64,000 nucleotides of DNA from PBB1 sp965229345 (GTDB lineage Bacteria; Pseudomonadota; Gammaproteobacteria; Burkholderiales; Burkholderiaceae_C), in NCBI GenBank assembly GCA_965229345.1, contig OZ245872.1:744001-808000 (forward strand). The letters are read 5' to 3'. Both the position numbers and the translations under genes were made by a program. Position 1 is the first letter of the stretch; each line of letters begins with the position of its first letter. The notes under the pieces were generated by a model. It was not told where the DNA came from, made no database searches, and worked only from the letters and a program-made list of their open reading frames with translations. Positions 28,433 to 37,512 of the stretch are shown here, in pieces.

Positions 28433-29764
28433 ATGAAATCTGACACCGTCATCGAAACCATCGAAGTCGCCGCGTTGACCATCGGCATGCACATCCACCT
28501 GGACGGTGGCTGGATGTCGCACCCGTTTCCGCGCTCCAGCTTCAAGATTTCCAGCCCTGAGCAGATCGCGACGCTGCGTTCGCTGGGCTTGCAGCGCGTG
28601 CGCTGGAGCCCGCAGGACAGCGACTTCAGCCACAGCACCGGTCGCTGGGACACGGCCAGCCTGACAGGAGCTGCAGCCGCCGAGACCGCCACGCCGGTGG
28701 CCTCCGATCTGCCCGCACCCGACAGCGCTGCCGAGGCCGCACCCGCCGTCAATGTGCCCACGCCGCAGGATCTCCGCCGCGCCGCACTGGCAGCTCAGCG
28801 CGCGGCGCTCGCTGCCTGCGAGCGGCAGTTCGCCGATGCCACACGTGTGGCCAAACAGGTCTTCGACGGTGTGGCGACCCAACCGGTCGCTGCCCACCAC
28901 AGTGCACAGGCCCTGACTCGGCAACTGGTCGATCAGATGATCGGCACCCAGGAGCTGTGCATCCGGCTGCTGAGCGAGGGCGCCGGCGACAAGGCCGGTG
29001 CGCACGCATTGAACGTCAGCGTGATCTCGCTGCTGATGGGCCGCACCTTCAACCTCAGCGAGGCCGAGATGCTCGACCTCGGACTGGGCGCGCTGCTGCA
29101 CGACATCGGCAAGGCCGAGCTGCCGGAACGCTTTCGCCACCGTGAAGAACATTTCAACGCCTCGGAGCACAAGCTCTACGAGTCGCATGTCTCGCTGGGC
29201 ATCGCCCAGGCCCGGCGGATGGAGCTGGCGCCCGGGGCGTCGCTGGTCATTGCCCAGCACCACGAACACATCGATGGCAGCGGCTTTCCGCTGAAGCTGC
29301 AAAGCGACCGCACGACCGTGCCCTCGCGCATCGTGTCGCTGGTCGATCGCTACGACAAGCTGTGCAACCCCGCCAATCCGAGCAAGGCCATCACGCCGCA
29401 CGAGGCGGTCGCCCTGATGTTCGCGCAGGGCAAGAACAAGTACGACCCCGCGATCCTCGGTGCCTTCATCAAGATGATGGGGGTGTACCCGGCCGGCTCG
29501 GTGGTGCAGCTCACGGACGACCGTTATGCACTGGTGGTCGGTGTCAATTCCTCGCGGCCGCTGAAGCCGAAGGTGCTGGTGCACGAGCCCGGCGTGCCGC
29601 GCGACGAGGCGCTGGTGCTCGATCTCGAAACCGTCAGCGGCCTGGGCATCCGGCGCAGCCTGAAGCCACTCGCCTTGCCACCCCGCACGCTCGACTACCT
29701 GTCGCCACGGCCGCGGGTCAGCTACTTCTTCGAGCCGACCCAGGACGGCGGGGCGCTGGCGTGA
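28433..29764 (+). CDS. HD-GYP phosphodiesterase with DUF3391 domain
   Basis: A 443-residue cyclic-di-GMP phosphodiesterase. The N-terminal DUF3391 domain (about 5-62) is followed by an Ala-rich helical linker (75-150). The HD-GYP domain has H191, HD at 223-224 in LLHDIGK, and HHEHIDGSGFP at 276-286. The signature is GFP instead of GYP, a conservative change that leaves the metal ligands in place. It is expected to hydrolyse c-di-GMP and favour motility. The ATG at 28433 is preceded by a possible sigma-28 promoter. The stop overlaps the GTG of the GGDEF-EAL gene (GTGA), so both are made together. Confidence 0.92.
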   Translation: MKSDTVIETIEVAALTIGMHIHLDGGWMSHPFPRSSFKISSPEQIATLRSLGLQRVRWSPQDSDFSHSTGRWDTASLTGAAAAETATPVASDLPAPDSAAEAAPAVNVPTPQDLRRAALAAQRAALAACERQFADATRVAKQVFDGVATQPVAAHHSAQALTRQLVDQMIGTQELCIRLLSEGAGDKAGAHALNVSVISLLMGRTFNLSEAEMLDLGLGALLHDIGKAELPERFRHREEHFNASEHKLYESHVSLGIAQARRMELAPGASLVIAQHHEHIDGSGFPLKLQSDRTTVPSRIVSLVDRYDKLCNPANPSKAITPHEAVALMFAQGKNKYDPAILGAFIKMMGVYPAGSVVQLTDDRYALVVGVNSSRPLKPKVLVHEPGVPRDEALVLDLETVSGLGIRRSLKPLALPPRTLDYLSPRPRVSYFFEPTQDGGALA

Positions 29765-31965
29765 GGATTTCACGCAATCCGCCGCCCACCACCACCGTGC
29801 CTGCACCGGTGGTGCCGGCCCGGCGCGCGCGCAGCGGAGATGGGGCGGCGGGTGCGCCGTCGCTGAACCAGCGCGCCATCGACGCCTGGCTGATGCCGCC
29901 GCGCGCGCTGATCGAAGGCCTGCTCGATGCGGTCTGGCTGGTCGATCCTGAAAGCCTGCGCATCGTCGCGGCGAATGCCGCCTGCGGCACCCTGCTCGAT
30001 GTCGATGCCGCCAGCCTGTGCGGGCAGGACATGCTGAGTCTGGCGGCCACCCCGGAAGACATGGCGTTCTGGCAGGAGGCGGCGCTCGGTTGGGCCGACA
30101 GCGTCGAGTCGCACACCTGGGTGCGGCGCGCCGATGGCGAACTGGTGGACGTGCTGCGGCGTGTCAGCCGGGTGATGCTCTCGTCGGACAAGGCGCTGTA
30201 CATGGTTGTGATGCACGACCGCAGCAGCGAGCGGCGCGCGGAAGACGAATTGGCAGACCGGCTCGCCGAACTGGCCGCCACGCTCGAATCGACGCACGAC
30301 GGCATCCTGGTCACCGACACCAACGGCCGCATCCGCAACTTCAACCAGCGCTTTGCCGCACTGTGGGAGCTGCCCGACAGCCTGATGGTGCAGCGTGATG
30401 ACGACGCCATCCTGTCGTGGATGCTGCGCCGCGTGGTCGAGCCTGCGGAATACATGCGCCGACTGGCCGCCATCGATGGGGTGCCCCAGATGCAGGCCAG
30501 CGACACCGTGACGCTGATCGGCGGCCGGGTGCTCGAACGCGTCACGCTGCCGCAGTGCAGCCGCGGCAAGACGATCGGCCGCGTCTATTCCTTCCGCGAC
30601 ATCAGCGAGCGCCTGGAGGCCAATCGGCGCATCGAAACCCTGTCGCACACCGATGCCTTGACCGGCCTGCCGAACCGCCGCACGCTGCTCAGCCGCATCG
30701 ACTACGCGCTGGCCCTGGCGCAGCGTGAAGGCGTGCCGTTCGCGCTGCTGTTCCTGAACCTCGACCGCTTCAAGCACATCAACGACACCCTCGGCCACAG
30801 CATGGGCGACCGGGTGCTGATCGAGGTGGCCGAGCGGCTGCTGCTGACGCTCCGGCAGGTGGACACGATCGCCCGCCTCGGCGCCGACGAATATGTGCTG
30901 CTGGTCCATCAGGCCGATGCCGCAGGGGCCGAAGGCAGCGCACGCCGCGTGCTCGACGCCATGCAGCGCCCCTTCACCCTCGACGATCTGAGCTTCACCG
31001 TCACCTGCAGCGTGGGCATTTCCCTGCACCCCGGCGACGGCAGCACCGCCGATGAAATGCTGCAGGCCGCCGATGCGGCGATGAACGAAGCGCGCGAAAG
31101 CGGTCGCGCGGGGTTCCGGTTCCACCAGGCGCGCGCCGAAAGCACGTCGAAGCTGCGCACCCGGATGAAGCTCGACCATGCGATGCGCCAGGCGCTGGCA
31201 GCCGGCCGCTTCCGGCTGCATTACCAGCCGCAGGTCGATCTGAAGAGCGGCGAGATCGTCGGCGCCGAGGCGCTGATCCGCTGGCGCGACCCCGAGCTCG
31301 GCGACGTGCCACCGGCTGAATTCATCCCTGTGGCCGAGCGCAGCGGCTTCATCGTGTCCATCGGCAGCTGGGTGCTGCGCCAGGCGGTGCAGCAGGCCGC
31401 GCTGTGGCGCGAGCAGGGACGCCATCTGCTGATGTCCATCAACGTCTCTGCGCTGCAGTTCCAGCAGGTCGACTTCGTCGACAGCGTGGCCCGCGCGCTG
31501 GCCGAGGTGGGCCTCGATCCGCAGTGGCTGGAGCTGGAGCTCACCGAATCGATCCTGATCCAGGACGCGCAGGAAGCACTGCACCGGCTGCAGGCGCTGG
31601 CCGGGCTGGGCGTGAAGCTGGCGATCGACGACTTCGGCACCGGCTATTCGAGCCTGGCCTACCTGAAACGCTTTCCGATCAGCCGGCTCAAGATCGACCG
31701 CAGCTTCATCCAGGGGCTGCCCGGCGACGAAAGCGATGCCGGCATCGTGCAGGCGATCGCCAACATGGCGCGTGCGCTGCGGCTGGAGCTGATTGCCGAA
31801 GGCGTGGAGAGCGAGGCCCAGCGGCAATTCATGCTGCAAGTCGGCTGCGAGCAGTACCAGGGCTTCCTGACGTCGCCGGCCATTGATGTGGTGTCGTTCG
31901 AGGCGATGCTCGATCGCCGCCGGCTGGCTGCCACCGAGCGGTCCGACGACGCATCGTCGCACTGA
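29761..31965 (+). CDS. PAS-PAS-GGDEF-EAL cyclic-di-GMP protein, degenerate GGDEF
   Basis: A 734-residue protein with two PAS domains (about 45-155, 165-290), a GGDEF domain (295-455) and an EAL domain (470-725). The cyclase signature reads GADEY at 374-378 instead of GGDEF. The inhibitory I-site RxxD is intact (RQVD, 365-368), five residues upstream. The EAL side is intact, with EAL at 503-505, ELTES, DDFGTGYSSL at 623-632 and EGVES. The likely role is c-di-GMP hydrolysis controlled by PAS signals, with the GGDEF domain as a regulatory or product-binding module. The GTG start at 29761 overlaps the HD-GYP stop. Confidence 0.92.
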   Translation: MRISRNPPPTTTVPAPVVPARRARSGDGAAGAPSLNQRAIDAWLMPPRALIEGLLDAVWLVDPESLRIVAANAACGTLLDVDAASLCGQDMLSLAATPEDMAFWQEAALGWADSVESHTWVRRADGELVDVLRRVSRVMLSSDKALYMVVMHDRSSERRAEDELADRLAELAATLESTHDGILVTDTNGRIRNFNQRFAALWELPDSLMVQRDDDAILSWMLRRVVEPAEYMRRLAAIDGVPQMQASDTVTLIGGRVLERVTLPQCSRGKTIGRVYSFRDISERLEANRRIETLSHTDALTGLPNRRTLLSRIDYALALAQREGVPFALLFLNLDRFKHINDTLGHSMGDRVLIEVAERLLLTLRQVDTIARLGADEYVLLVHQADAAGAEGSARRVLDAMQRPFTLDDLSFTVTCSVGISLHPGDGSTADEMLQAADAAMNEARESGRAGFRFHQARAESTSKLRTRMKLDHAMRQALAAGRFRLHYQPQVDLKSGEIVGAEALIRWRDPELGDVPPAEFIPVAERSGFIVSIGSWVLRQAVQQAALWREQGRHLLMSINVSALQFQQVDFVDSVARALAEVGLDPQWLELELTESILIQDAQEALHRLQALAGLGVKLAIDDFGTGYSSLAYLKRFPISRLKIDRSFIQGLPGDESDAGIVQAIANMARALRLELIAEGVESEAQRQFMLQVGCEQYQGFLTSPAIDVVSFEAMLDRRRLAATERSDDASSH

Positions 31966-32019
31966 GCCGACGCACAATCTGCCGCTGGGCGCTGATTTCA
32001 GCGCGGACCCGGGGGCACG

Positions 32020-32340
32020 ATGATCTACAAGTTCAAATCCAAGGCGGCGAGCGACCTCGTCATGCTGGGACCGCAGGGCGACCAGATCCTGCTCATCGTG
32101 GGCAAGGAGCCGTCGGCCCAGGGCATCTTCGAGGTGAACAGCATGCCGGCGGCGATCCAGTCGATCGAGCAGGCGGTCGCGGCCGATGAAGCCACTGGCG
32201 CCACGGGCTCGGCCGGCGCCTCAGCAACCGCCCCGGACGACTCTGCCGATCGCATCGGATTGAGGCAACGCGCCTGGCCATTCCTCGAGATGCTCAAACG
32301 CTGCCACGCCGAAGGTGCGGTCATCGTCTGGGGCGTCTGA
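32020..32340 (+). CDS. DUF1840 domain protein
   Basis: A 106-residue cytoplasmic protein. MIYKFKSKAASDLVMLGP and GDQILLIVGKEPSAQGI are the conserved N-terminal blocks of DUF1840. A variable Ala/Thr-rich linker (about 55-75) leads to RAWPFLEMLKRCHAEGAVIVWGV. The family is common in betaproteobacteria and has no known function. It is followed four bases later by the phosphatase gene and probably shares its transcript. Confidence 0.85.
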   Translation: MIYKFKSKAASDLVMLGPQGDQILLIVGKEPSAQGIFEVNSMPAAIQSIEQAVAADEATGATGSAGASATAPDDSADRIGLRQRAWPFLEMLKRCHAEGAVIVWGV

Positions 32341-32344
32341 GGTG

Positions 32345-33013
32345 ATGCCGCCGGTGACCCGCATCGTCGCGATCCGTCACGGTGAAACCGCCTGGAACGT
32401 CGATACCCGCATCCAGGGGCACCGCGACATCCCGCTCAATGCCACCGGCCGCTGGCAGGCGCAGCGCATGGCGTGCGCACTGATCGACGAGGGCATCTCG
32501 GCGATCTATTCCAGTGACCTGCTGCGTGCACTGGAAACGGCGCAGGCGCTCGGCCGCGCGCTGGCGATGCCCGTCGTCACCGACACCCGGCTGCGCGAGC
32601 GCGCCTTCGGCGTCTTCGAGGCGCACACCTTCGCCGAGATCGAAGCGCGTTGGCCGGCCGAGGCGCGTCGCTGGGCCCAGCGCGAGCCCGACTTCGCACC
32701 GGAGGGGGGTGGCGAGTCGCTGCGACAGGTCCAGGACCGCTGCGTCGCGGCCGTGCAGGCGCTGGCCGAGGCCCATGCCGGCCAGACCATCGCGCTGGTG
32801 GCGCACGGCGGGGTGATGGACTGCCTGTACCGTGCGGCGACCCAGCTCGACCTGCAAGCCAAGCGCTCCTGGCCGCTGGGCAATGCCAGCATCAACCGGC
32901 TGCTGCACAACGGGGTCGGCCTGACGCTGATCGGCTGGAGTGACACCCGGCACCTCGACGATGTCACGGCCCTGGACGACTGGACAGACGCGGCCGGTGT
33001 GTCACAGGCCTGA
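32345..33013 (+). CDS. Histidine phosphatase (phosphoglycerate mutase-like)
   Basis: A 222-residue member of the histidine phosphatase branch 1. RHGETAWN near residue 12 carries the phosphorylated His. SSDLLRALETAQ, RLRERAFGVFEAHTF and VAHGGVMD (second His) complete the active site. Small cofactor-independent members such as GpmB or CobC act on varied phosphate esters, and no mutase activity should be assumed. It is convergent with ruvB, with 18 bases between the stop codons. The ATG at 32345 follows GGTG, a weak ribosome site. Confidence 0.9.
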   Translation: MPPVTRIVAIRHGETAWNVDTRIQGHRDIPLNATGRWQAQRMACALIDEGISAIYSSDLLRALETAQALGRALAMPVVTDTRLRERAFGVFEAHTFAEIEARWPAEARRWAQREPDFAPEGGGESLRQVQDRCVAAVQALAEAHAGQTIALVAHGGVMDCLYRAATQLDLQAKRSWPLGNASINRLLHNGVGLTLIGWSDTRHLDDVTALDDWTDAAGVSQA

Positions 33014-33031
33014 TCGCCGCCCTGCCGGGAT

Positions 33032-34087
33032 TCACTCGTCGAAGAGGTCGGCGGCAGCGCTGTGCTTCGGTGGCGTCACGCCGAGGTGCTTGAACGCGGC
33101 CAGCGTCGCGATGCGACCGCGCGGCGTGCGCTGCAGATAGCCCTGCTGGATCAGGTAGGGCTCGATCACGTCTTCGATCGTGTCGCGTTCCTCGCCGATG
33201 GCCGCGGCCACGTTGTCGAGGCCGACCGGGCCACCGTCGAAGCGGTGGATCACCGCTTCGAGCAGCTTGCGGTCCATCACGTCGAGCCCGTGCGGGTCGA
33301 CATCGAGCATCTTCAAGGCCAGATCGGCCAGCGCCTTGGTGATGCGGCCGTTGCCTTTCACATCGGCATAGTCGCGCACCCGGCGCAACAGCCGGTTGGC
33401 GATCCGTGGCGTGCCGCGCGAGCGGCGTGCGATCTCGAAGGCGCCCTCGGCATCGGTGGGCACGTTCAGCAGGCCGGCCGATCGGTTCACGATGCGCGCC
33501 AGTTCCTCGGGCGTGTAGAACTCCAGCCGCGCCACGATGCCGAAACGGTCGCGCAGCGGGTTGGTCAGCATCCCGGCGCGGGTGGTGGCGCCCACCAGCG
33601 TGAAGGGCTGCAGATCGAGCTTGATCGAGCGCGCCGCCGGGCCCTCGCCGATCATGATGTCGATCTGGTAGTCCTCCAGCGCCGGGTAGAGGATTTCCTC
33701 GACGACCGGGCTCAGCCGGTGGATCTCGTCGATGAAGAGCACGTCGTTGCGCTCGAGGTTGGTCAGGATCGCGGCCAGGTCCTTCGGCTTTTCCAGCACC
33801 GGCCCGGAGGTCTGGCGCAAGTTCACCCCCAGCTCGTTGGCGATGATGTGCGACAGCGTGGTTTTGCCCAGGCCCGGCGGGCCGAACAGCAGCACATGGT
33901 CCATCGCCTCGCTGCGCATCTTGGCCGCGCCGATGAAGATGGCCAGCTGCTCGCGCGCTTTCGCCTGACCGACGTACTCGGCCAGGCCCTTGGGCCGCAG
34001 CGCGCGCTCGATCGCGTCTTCGTTGGGCGATGCGCTGGCCGCGCTGACCACGCGACGCGGCTCGAAATCGTCGGTCTGGATGCTCAT
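33032..34087 (-). CDS. ruvB: Holliday junction helicase subunit RuvB
   Basis: A 351-residue AAA+ motor that drives branch migration with RuvA. Walker A GPPGLGKTT, Walker B LFIDEIHRL, sensor GATTRAGML and the C-terminal winged helix (GYLQRTPRGR) are all present. The N-terminal ALRPKGLAEYVGQAKAREQL block is canonical. It begins with the ATG at 34087. A GATAAT box lies five bases upstream and there is no ribosome site, suggesting a leaderless message. ruvA lies 3.4 kb away on the same strand, separated by three plus-strand copper-related genes. Confidence 0.97.
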   Translation of the reverse strand: MSIQTDDFEPRRVVSAASASPNEDAIERALRPKGLAEYVGQAKAREQLAIFIGAAKMRSEAMDHVLLFGPPGLGKTTLSHIIANELGVNLRQTSGPVLEKPKDLAAILTNLERNDVLFIDEIHRLSPVVEEILYPALEDYQIDIMIGEGPAARSIKLDLQPFTLVGATTRAGMLTNPLRDRFGIVARLEFYTPEELARIVNRSAGLLNVPTDAEGAFEIARRSRGTPRIANRLLRRVRDYADVKGNGRITKALADLALKMLDVDPHGLDVMDRKLLEAVIHRFDGGPVGLDNVAAAIGEERDTIEDVIEPYLIQQGYLQRTPRGRIATLAAFKHLGVTPPKHSAAADLFDE

Positions 34088-34092
34088 GCCGC

Positions 34093-34098
34093 ATTATC
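34093..34098 (-). promoter_or_regulatory. Putative -10 box of ruvB, leaderless geometry
   Basis: GATAAT five bases before the ruvB ATG, within TCGATAATG; no ribosome site and no canonical -35. Confidence 0.45.
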
Positions 34099-34134
34099 GA
34101 CACGGGCTCGCGGGGGCCTGCTGATGGCATCGCC

Positions 34135-34140
34135 TACACT
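34135..34140 (+). promoter_or_regulatory. Putative -10 box of DUF2946 gene, leaderless geometry
   Basis: TACACT six bases before the GTG at 34147. It faces away from the ruvB box in a 59-base intergenic region. Confidence 0.4.
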
Positions 34141-34146
34141 CGCGCC

Positions 34147-34554
34147 GTGAATTTTTTCAGGCACCGTCTCCGCTGGTTGTTGCGCTTCGCGTTGATCGCG
34201 ACGCTCAGCCTCGCGCTGGTGCCGACGTTGTCGCGCTTGATGACCCCGTCGGTGGGCAGCGGGCCGTGGTCGGAGATCTGCTCGACCGCCGGTGCGCGTT
34301 GGCTGGCCCAGGCCACGGTCCGGTCTGACGCCTCGGAGTCGGCCCCCACCGCGCCCAGCCAATCCCGCTCGGCGCACATGGAGCACTGCCCGCTGTGCTC
34401 GCACATGACCCCGGTCCTGGGGCTGCCACCGGCGCAGCCTGCTCTCCTGCCCTTGGCCCAGGGAGCGGATCACCTGCCGGTGCTCTACACCCAGGCGCCG
34501 CGACCCCTTTACGCCTGGGCACCGATCCAGGCGCGAGCACCTCCCGTCCTCTGA
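34147..34554 (+). CDS. DUF2946-type protein, copper module
   Basis: A 135-residue exported or membrane-anchored protein: an N-terminal hydrophobic stretch (about 13-32), then a small periplasmic part with HMEHCPLCSHM near residues 78-88, a Cys-x-x-Cys with flanking His and Met that could bind copper. This arrangement is typical of DUF2946 proteins found beside TonB receptors and PCu(A)C chaperones. Its start is a GTG at 34147. It is the first gene of a plus-strand set followed by a TonB receptor. The role in copper handling is inferred from motif and context. Confidence 0.72.
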   Translation: MNFFRHRLRWLLRFALIATLSLALVPTLSRLMTPSVGSGPWSEICSTAGARWLAQATVRSDASESAPTAPSQSRSAHMEHCPLCSHMTPVLGLPPAQPALLPLAQGADHLPVLYTQAPRPLYAWAPIQARAPPVL

Positions 34555-34668
34555 ACGCTGTGATCGACCGCGTGCGCCAGCCGACCCGTCGGCGCGGCCT
34601 GCGGCCCCTGGCTGCTCGACCGGTGCGTCGACCGGCCGTGTATCGACACCCCGTTTCAGGAGGTCGCC

Positions 34669-36960
34669 TTGCGACATGCCCCTCATTGGTTCCTGCTCGT
34701 CTGCGCGGGCGTCGGCTCTGCCGTGGCTGCCGACGAACCCCGTGGAGACCCCCACACCGACGCCAACCAGGCGCGCACGCTCGAGCGTGTCGTCGTCACT
34801 GGCTCGCGCCCCTCGACCCTGCCGCTGGAAATCCCGACCACCACCGAAGGCATCACCGGCGCGCAGATCGAGCGCAGCATCAACGCCACCGATGCGTCCG
34901 ATGCATTGAAGTACTTTCCCAGTCTCGTGGTGCGCAAGCGCAACATCGGCGATTACGACCACGCGGTGCTGGCGTCGCGCGCGTCGGGCACCGGCAACAG
35001 CGCACGCTCGCTGGTGTTTGCCGACGGCATCCTGCTGTCGAACCTGCTGGGCAATGGCGCGGAGTTCACGCCCCGCTGGGGATTCGTGTCGCCCGACGAG
35101 ATCGAGCGCGTCGACGTGCTGTATGGCCCGTTCTCTGCCGCGTACTCCGGCAACTCGGCCGGCGCGATCGTCGACTACGTGACGCGCATGCCGACGCGGT
35201 TCGAGGCGCACATCAAGGTGCAGGCGCACACCCAGAACTACCGGCTGTACCAGACCGACGAGCGCTTTTCCGGGCACCAGGAAAGCGCATCGATCGGCAG
35301 CCGCTCCGGCGCGTTTTCATGGTGGATCCATCTGAACCGGCAGGACAGCGACGGGCAACCGCTGGTCATCGCACGTGTCAATCGATCCGCCACGCCAAGT
35401 GCCGCCGGCACGCCGGTCAGCGGTGCCGTGGCGGACCGCAACCACCTGGGTGTGCCAGTGTTCAACGTCGGCACCAGCACGCAGACCGACTCGGTGCAAG
35501 ACAGCGGCAAGCTCAAGCTGGCCTACGACCTGACCTCGACGCTGCGTGCCAGCTACACACTGGGCTTCTGGCGCAACGAAGCCCAACGGTCGGCGGACAG
35601 TTTCCTGCGCGACGGTTCGGGCAACCCGGTCTACGCCGGCCAGGTGAACATCGGTGGCAGCGTCTACAGCATGCCGGCACTGACGCCCAGCCGTGCAGAG
35701 CTGCAGCACCTGGCCCACGGATTGACGATCAAGAGCCGCACGCTCGGCGTGTGGGACTGGGAGGCGGCTGCCAGCGTGTACGACTACCACCGGGACCGCG
35801 TCCGCACGCCCAATGCCAATGTGGTCTTGCCCGGCGCGTTGTCAGGCGGCGCCGGGCGTGTGGTCGATCTGGGTGGTACCGGCTGGACCACGCTGGCGCT
35901 GAAGGGCATCTGGCGCCCCGAGGGCGTGGATGGCCGGCATGTCGTCGAGCTGGGCGTGCAGCGCGATGCCTTCAAGCTGCGCCGCCGCGAGTCCAATGCC
36001 GGCGATTGGATCGACGGCAAGGCGGGCAGCCTCGCTGCGGCCTTCTCGGGTCAGACCAGCCTGACGAGCGTCTGGGCGCAGGATGCGTGGCGCTTCGCGC
36101 CGCAATGGCGCACGGTGCTGGGTGGTCGCTTCGAGACGTGGCGGGCCCACGATGGCCGGCGCACGATCGGCTCGGCATCGACCACCTACGCGAGCCGTGA
36201 TGAGTCGACGTTCTCGCCGAAGGCCGCGATCCTGTTCGATGCCACCGAAGACTGGACGCTGAAGGCTTCGATCGGCCGCGCGGTGCGCAACCCGACCGTC
36301 AATGAGCTGTTCCAAGGCGGCATCAATACCCAGACGCAGTTGCCGACGCTGAACAACCCGAACCTGAGGCCAGAGAAATCGGTCACCACCGAACTGACGG
36401 CGGAGCGGGCATTGCCGAATGGCTTGCTGCGCACGACGGTCTTCCTGGAGCGTAGCCACGACGCCTTGTACTCGCAGACCACCGGGGCCGGCACCCAGGT
36501 GAGCAACGTCGGTCGCATCGATACCAAGGGTGTCGAAATGGCTCTGCAACTGGATCGGCTGTTCGTGCCCGGGCTGGACCTCAGCAGCAGCCTCACGTAC
36601 GCCGACTCCGAGATTCGCAAGAACAAAGGCTTCCCGGACACCATTGGCAAACGCCAGCCGCGTGTGCCGGCCTGGCGGGGCACGCTGCTGGCGAACTACC
36701 GTTTCGACGAGCACTGGAGCGGCGCCTACGGTGCCCGCTTCAGCGGCAAACAGTACGGACAGCTGAACAACAGCGACACCAACGGATACTCGTACCAGGG
36801 GTTCTCGCGCTACTTCGTCACCGATGTGCGCATCCAGTACCGCATCGATCGGCAGTGGCAGGCGAGTCTGGGCATCGACAACCTGAACAACTACAAGTAC
36901 TGGGCCTTCCACCCGTATCCACAGCGCACGGTGCATGCCGAACTGCGCTTCGATTACTGA
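34669..36960 (+). CDS. TonB-dependent outer-membrane receptor, probable copper import
   Basis: A 763-residue outer-membrane transporter. The signal peptide is residues 1-20 (ending AVA). A TonB-box-like segment (LERVVVTGSR, near 38-47) precedes the plug domain (about 50-170, with ERVDVLYGP and GNSAGAIVDYVT). The 22-strand barrel ends in the terminal Phe-Asp-Tyr. The start is TTG at 34669 with a perfect AGGAGG five bases upstream. It lies between a Cys-His DUF2946 protein and a PCu(A)C chaperone, so copper or a copper complex is the likely cargo; the sequence alone does not prove it. The last strand contains FRYF-like aromatic girdles typical of receptors. Confidence 0.88.
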   Translation: MRHAPHWFLLVCAGVGSAVAADEPRGDPHTDANQARTLERVVVTGSRPSTLPLEIPTTTEGITGAQIERSINATDASDALKYFPSLVVRKRNIGDYDHAVLASRASGTGNSARSLVFADGILLSNLLGNGAEFTPRWGFVSPDEIERVDVLYGPFSAAYSGNSAGAIVDYVTRMPTRFEAHIKVQAHTQNYRLYQTDERFSGHQESASIGSRSGAFSWWIHLNRQDSDGQPLVIARVNRSATPSAAGTPVSGAVADRNHLGVPVFNVGTSTQTDSVQDSGKLKLAYDLTSTLRASYTLGFWRNEAQRSADSFLRDGSGNPVYAGQVNIGGSVYSMPALTPSRAELQHLAHGLTIKSRTLGVWDWEAAASVYDYHRDRVRTPNANVVLPGALSGGAGRVVDLGGTGWTTLALKGIWRPEGVDGRHVVELGVQRDAFKLRRRESNAGDWIDGKAGSLAAAFSGQTSLTSVWAQDAWRFAPQWRTVLGGRFETWRAHDGRRTIGSASTTYASRDESTFSPKAAILFDATEDWTLKASIGRAVRNPTVNELFQGGINTQTQLPTLNNPNLRPEKSVTTELTAERALPNGLLRTTVFLERSHDALYSQTTGAGTQVSNVGRIDTKGVEMALQLDRLFVPGLDLSSSLTYADSEIRKNKGFPDTIGKRQPRVPAWRGTLLANYRFDEHWSGAYGARFSGKQYGQLNNSDTNGYSYQGFSRYFVTDVRIQYRIDRQWQASLGIDNLNNYKYWAFHPYPQRTVHAELRFDY

Positions 36961-36977
36961 CCCGTCAACCTCTCTCC

Positions 36978-37472
36978 ATGAAAGCCATCATGAACAGTCC
37001 CTCCCTACAGAAGGCGCTCGTCGGCGCCACCCTCGCGCTGGCGGCACTTGGCGCCGTGGCCCACAGCTACACGCTGGGCGCGATCGACATCGGCCATCCT
37101 TATGCACGCCCGACCCGCGACGGCCAGCTCGTTGCCGGCGGCTACCTCAAGCTCACCAACAAGGGCGCCGCCGATCGCCTGCTGTCGGCTCGTTCGCCAG
37201 TGGCCGATGCTGCAGAGATCCATTCGATGACGATGGACGGCGATGTGATGAAGATGCGTCAGGTCGACGCCATCGAGCTCCCCACCGGTCAGACTGTGGA
37301 GCTCAAGCCCGGCGGCTATCACCTGATGCTCATGGGCCTGAAGGCCCCGCTGAAGGTCGGCGACCAGATTCCGCTGACCTTGAAGTTCGAGAAGGCCGGC
37401 GAGGTGGTGGTGACGGTGAAGGTCGAGGAGCCGAAGCCGCAACCGGACGCGGCGGCCGTGCATGCGCACTGA
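36978..37472 (+). CDS. PCu(A)C periplasmic copper chaperone
   Basis: A 164-residue periplasmic copper(I) chaperone. The signal peptide spans about residues 1-28 (ending AVA before HSYTLG). The copper motif is complete: H82 in IHSMTMDG, M91 and M93 in VMKMR, then H115 and M117/M119 in GGYHLMLMG. The C-terminus ends in HAH and may add metal affinity. PCu(A)C delivers copper to the CuA or CuB centre of cytochrome oxidase. It lies 17 bases after the TonB receptor gene and is part of the same set. Confidence 0.92.
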   Translation: MKAIMNSPSLQKALVGATLALAALGAVAHSYTLGAIDIGHPYARPTRDGQLVAGGYLKLTNKGAADRLLSARSPVADAAEIHSMTMDGDVMKMRQVDAIELPTGQTVELKPGGYHLMLMGLKAPLKVGDQIPLTLKFEKAGEVVVTVKVEEPKPQPDAAAVHAH

Positions 37473-37512
37473 ACATGCACTGAACGCGGCGCGCCCGGCG
37501 GGCCGGTCGGCG

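Noticed and set aside
29770..31977. 735-codon open frame antisense to the GGDEF-EAL gene
   Set aside because: No motif or start signal; it mirrors codons of a strongly conserved PAS-GGDEF-EAL gene.
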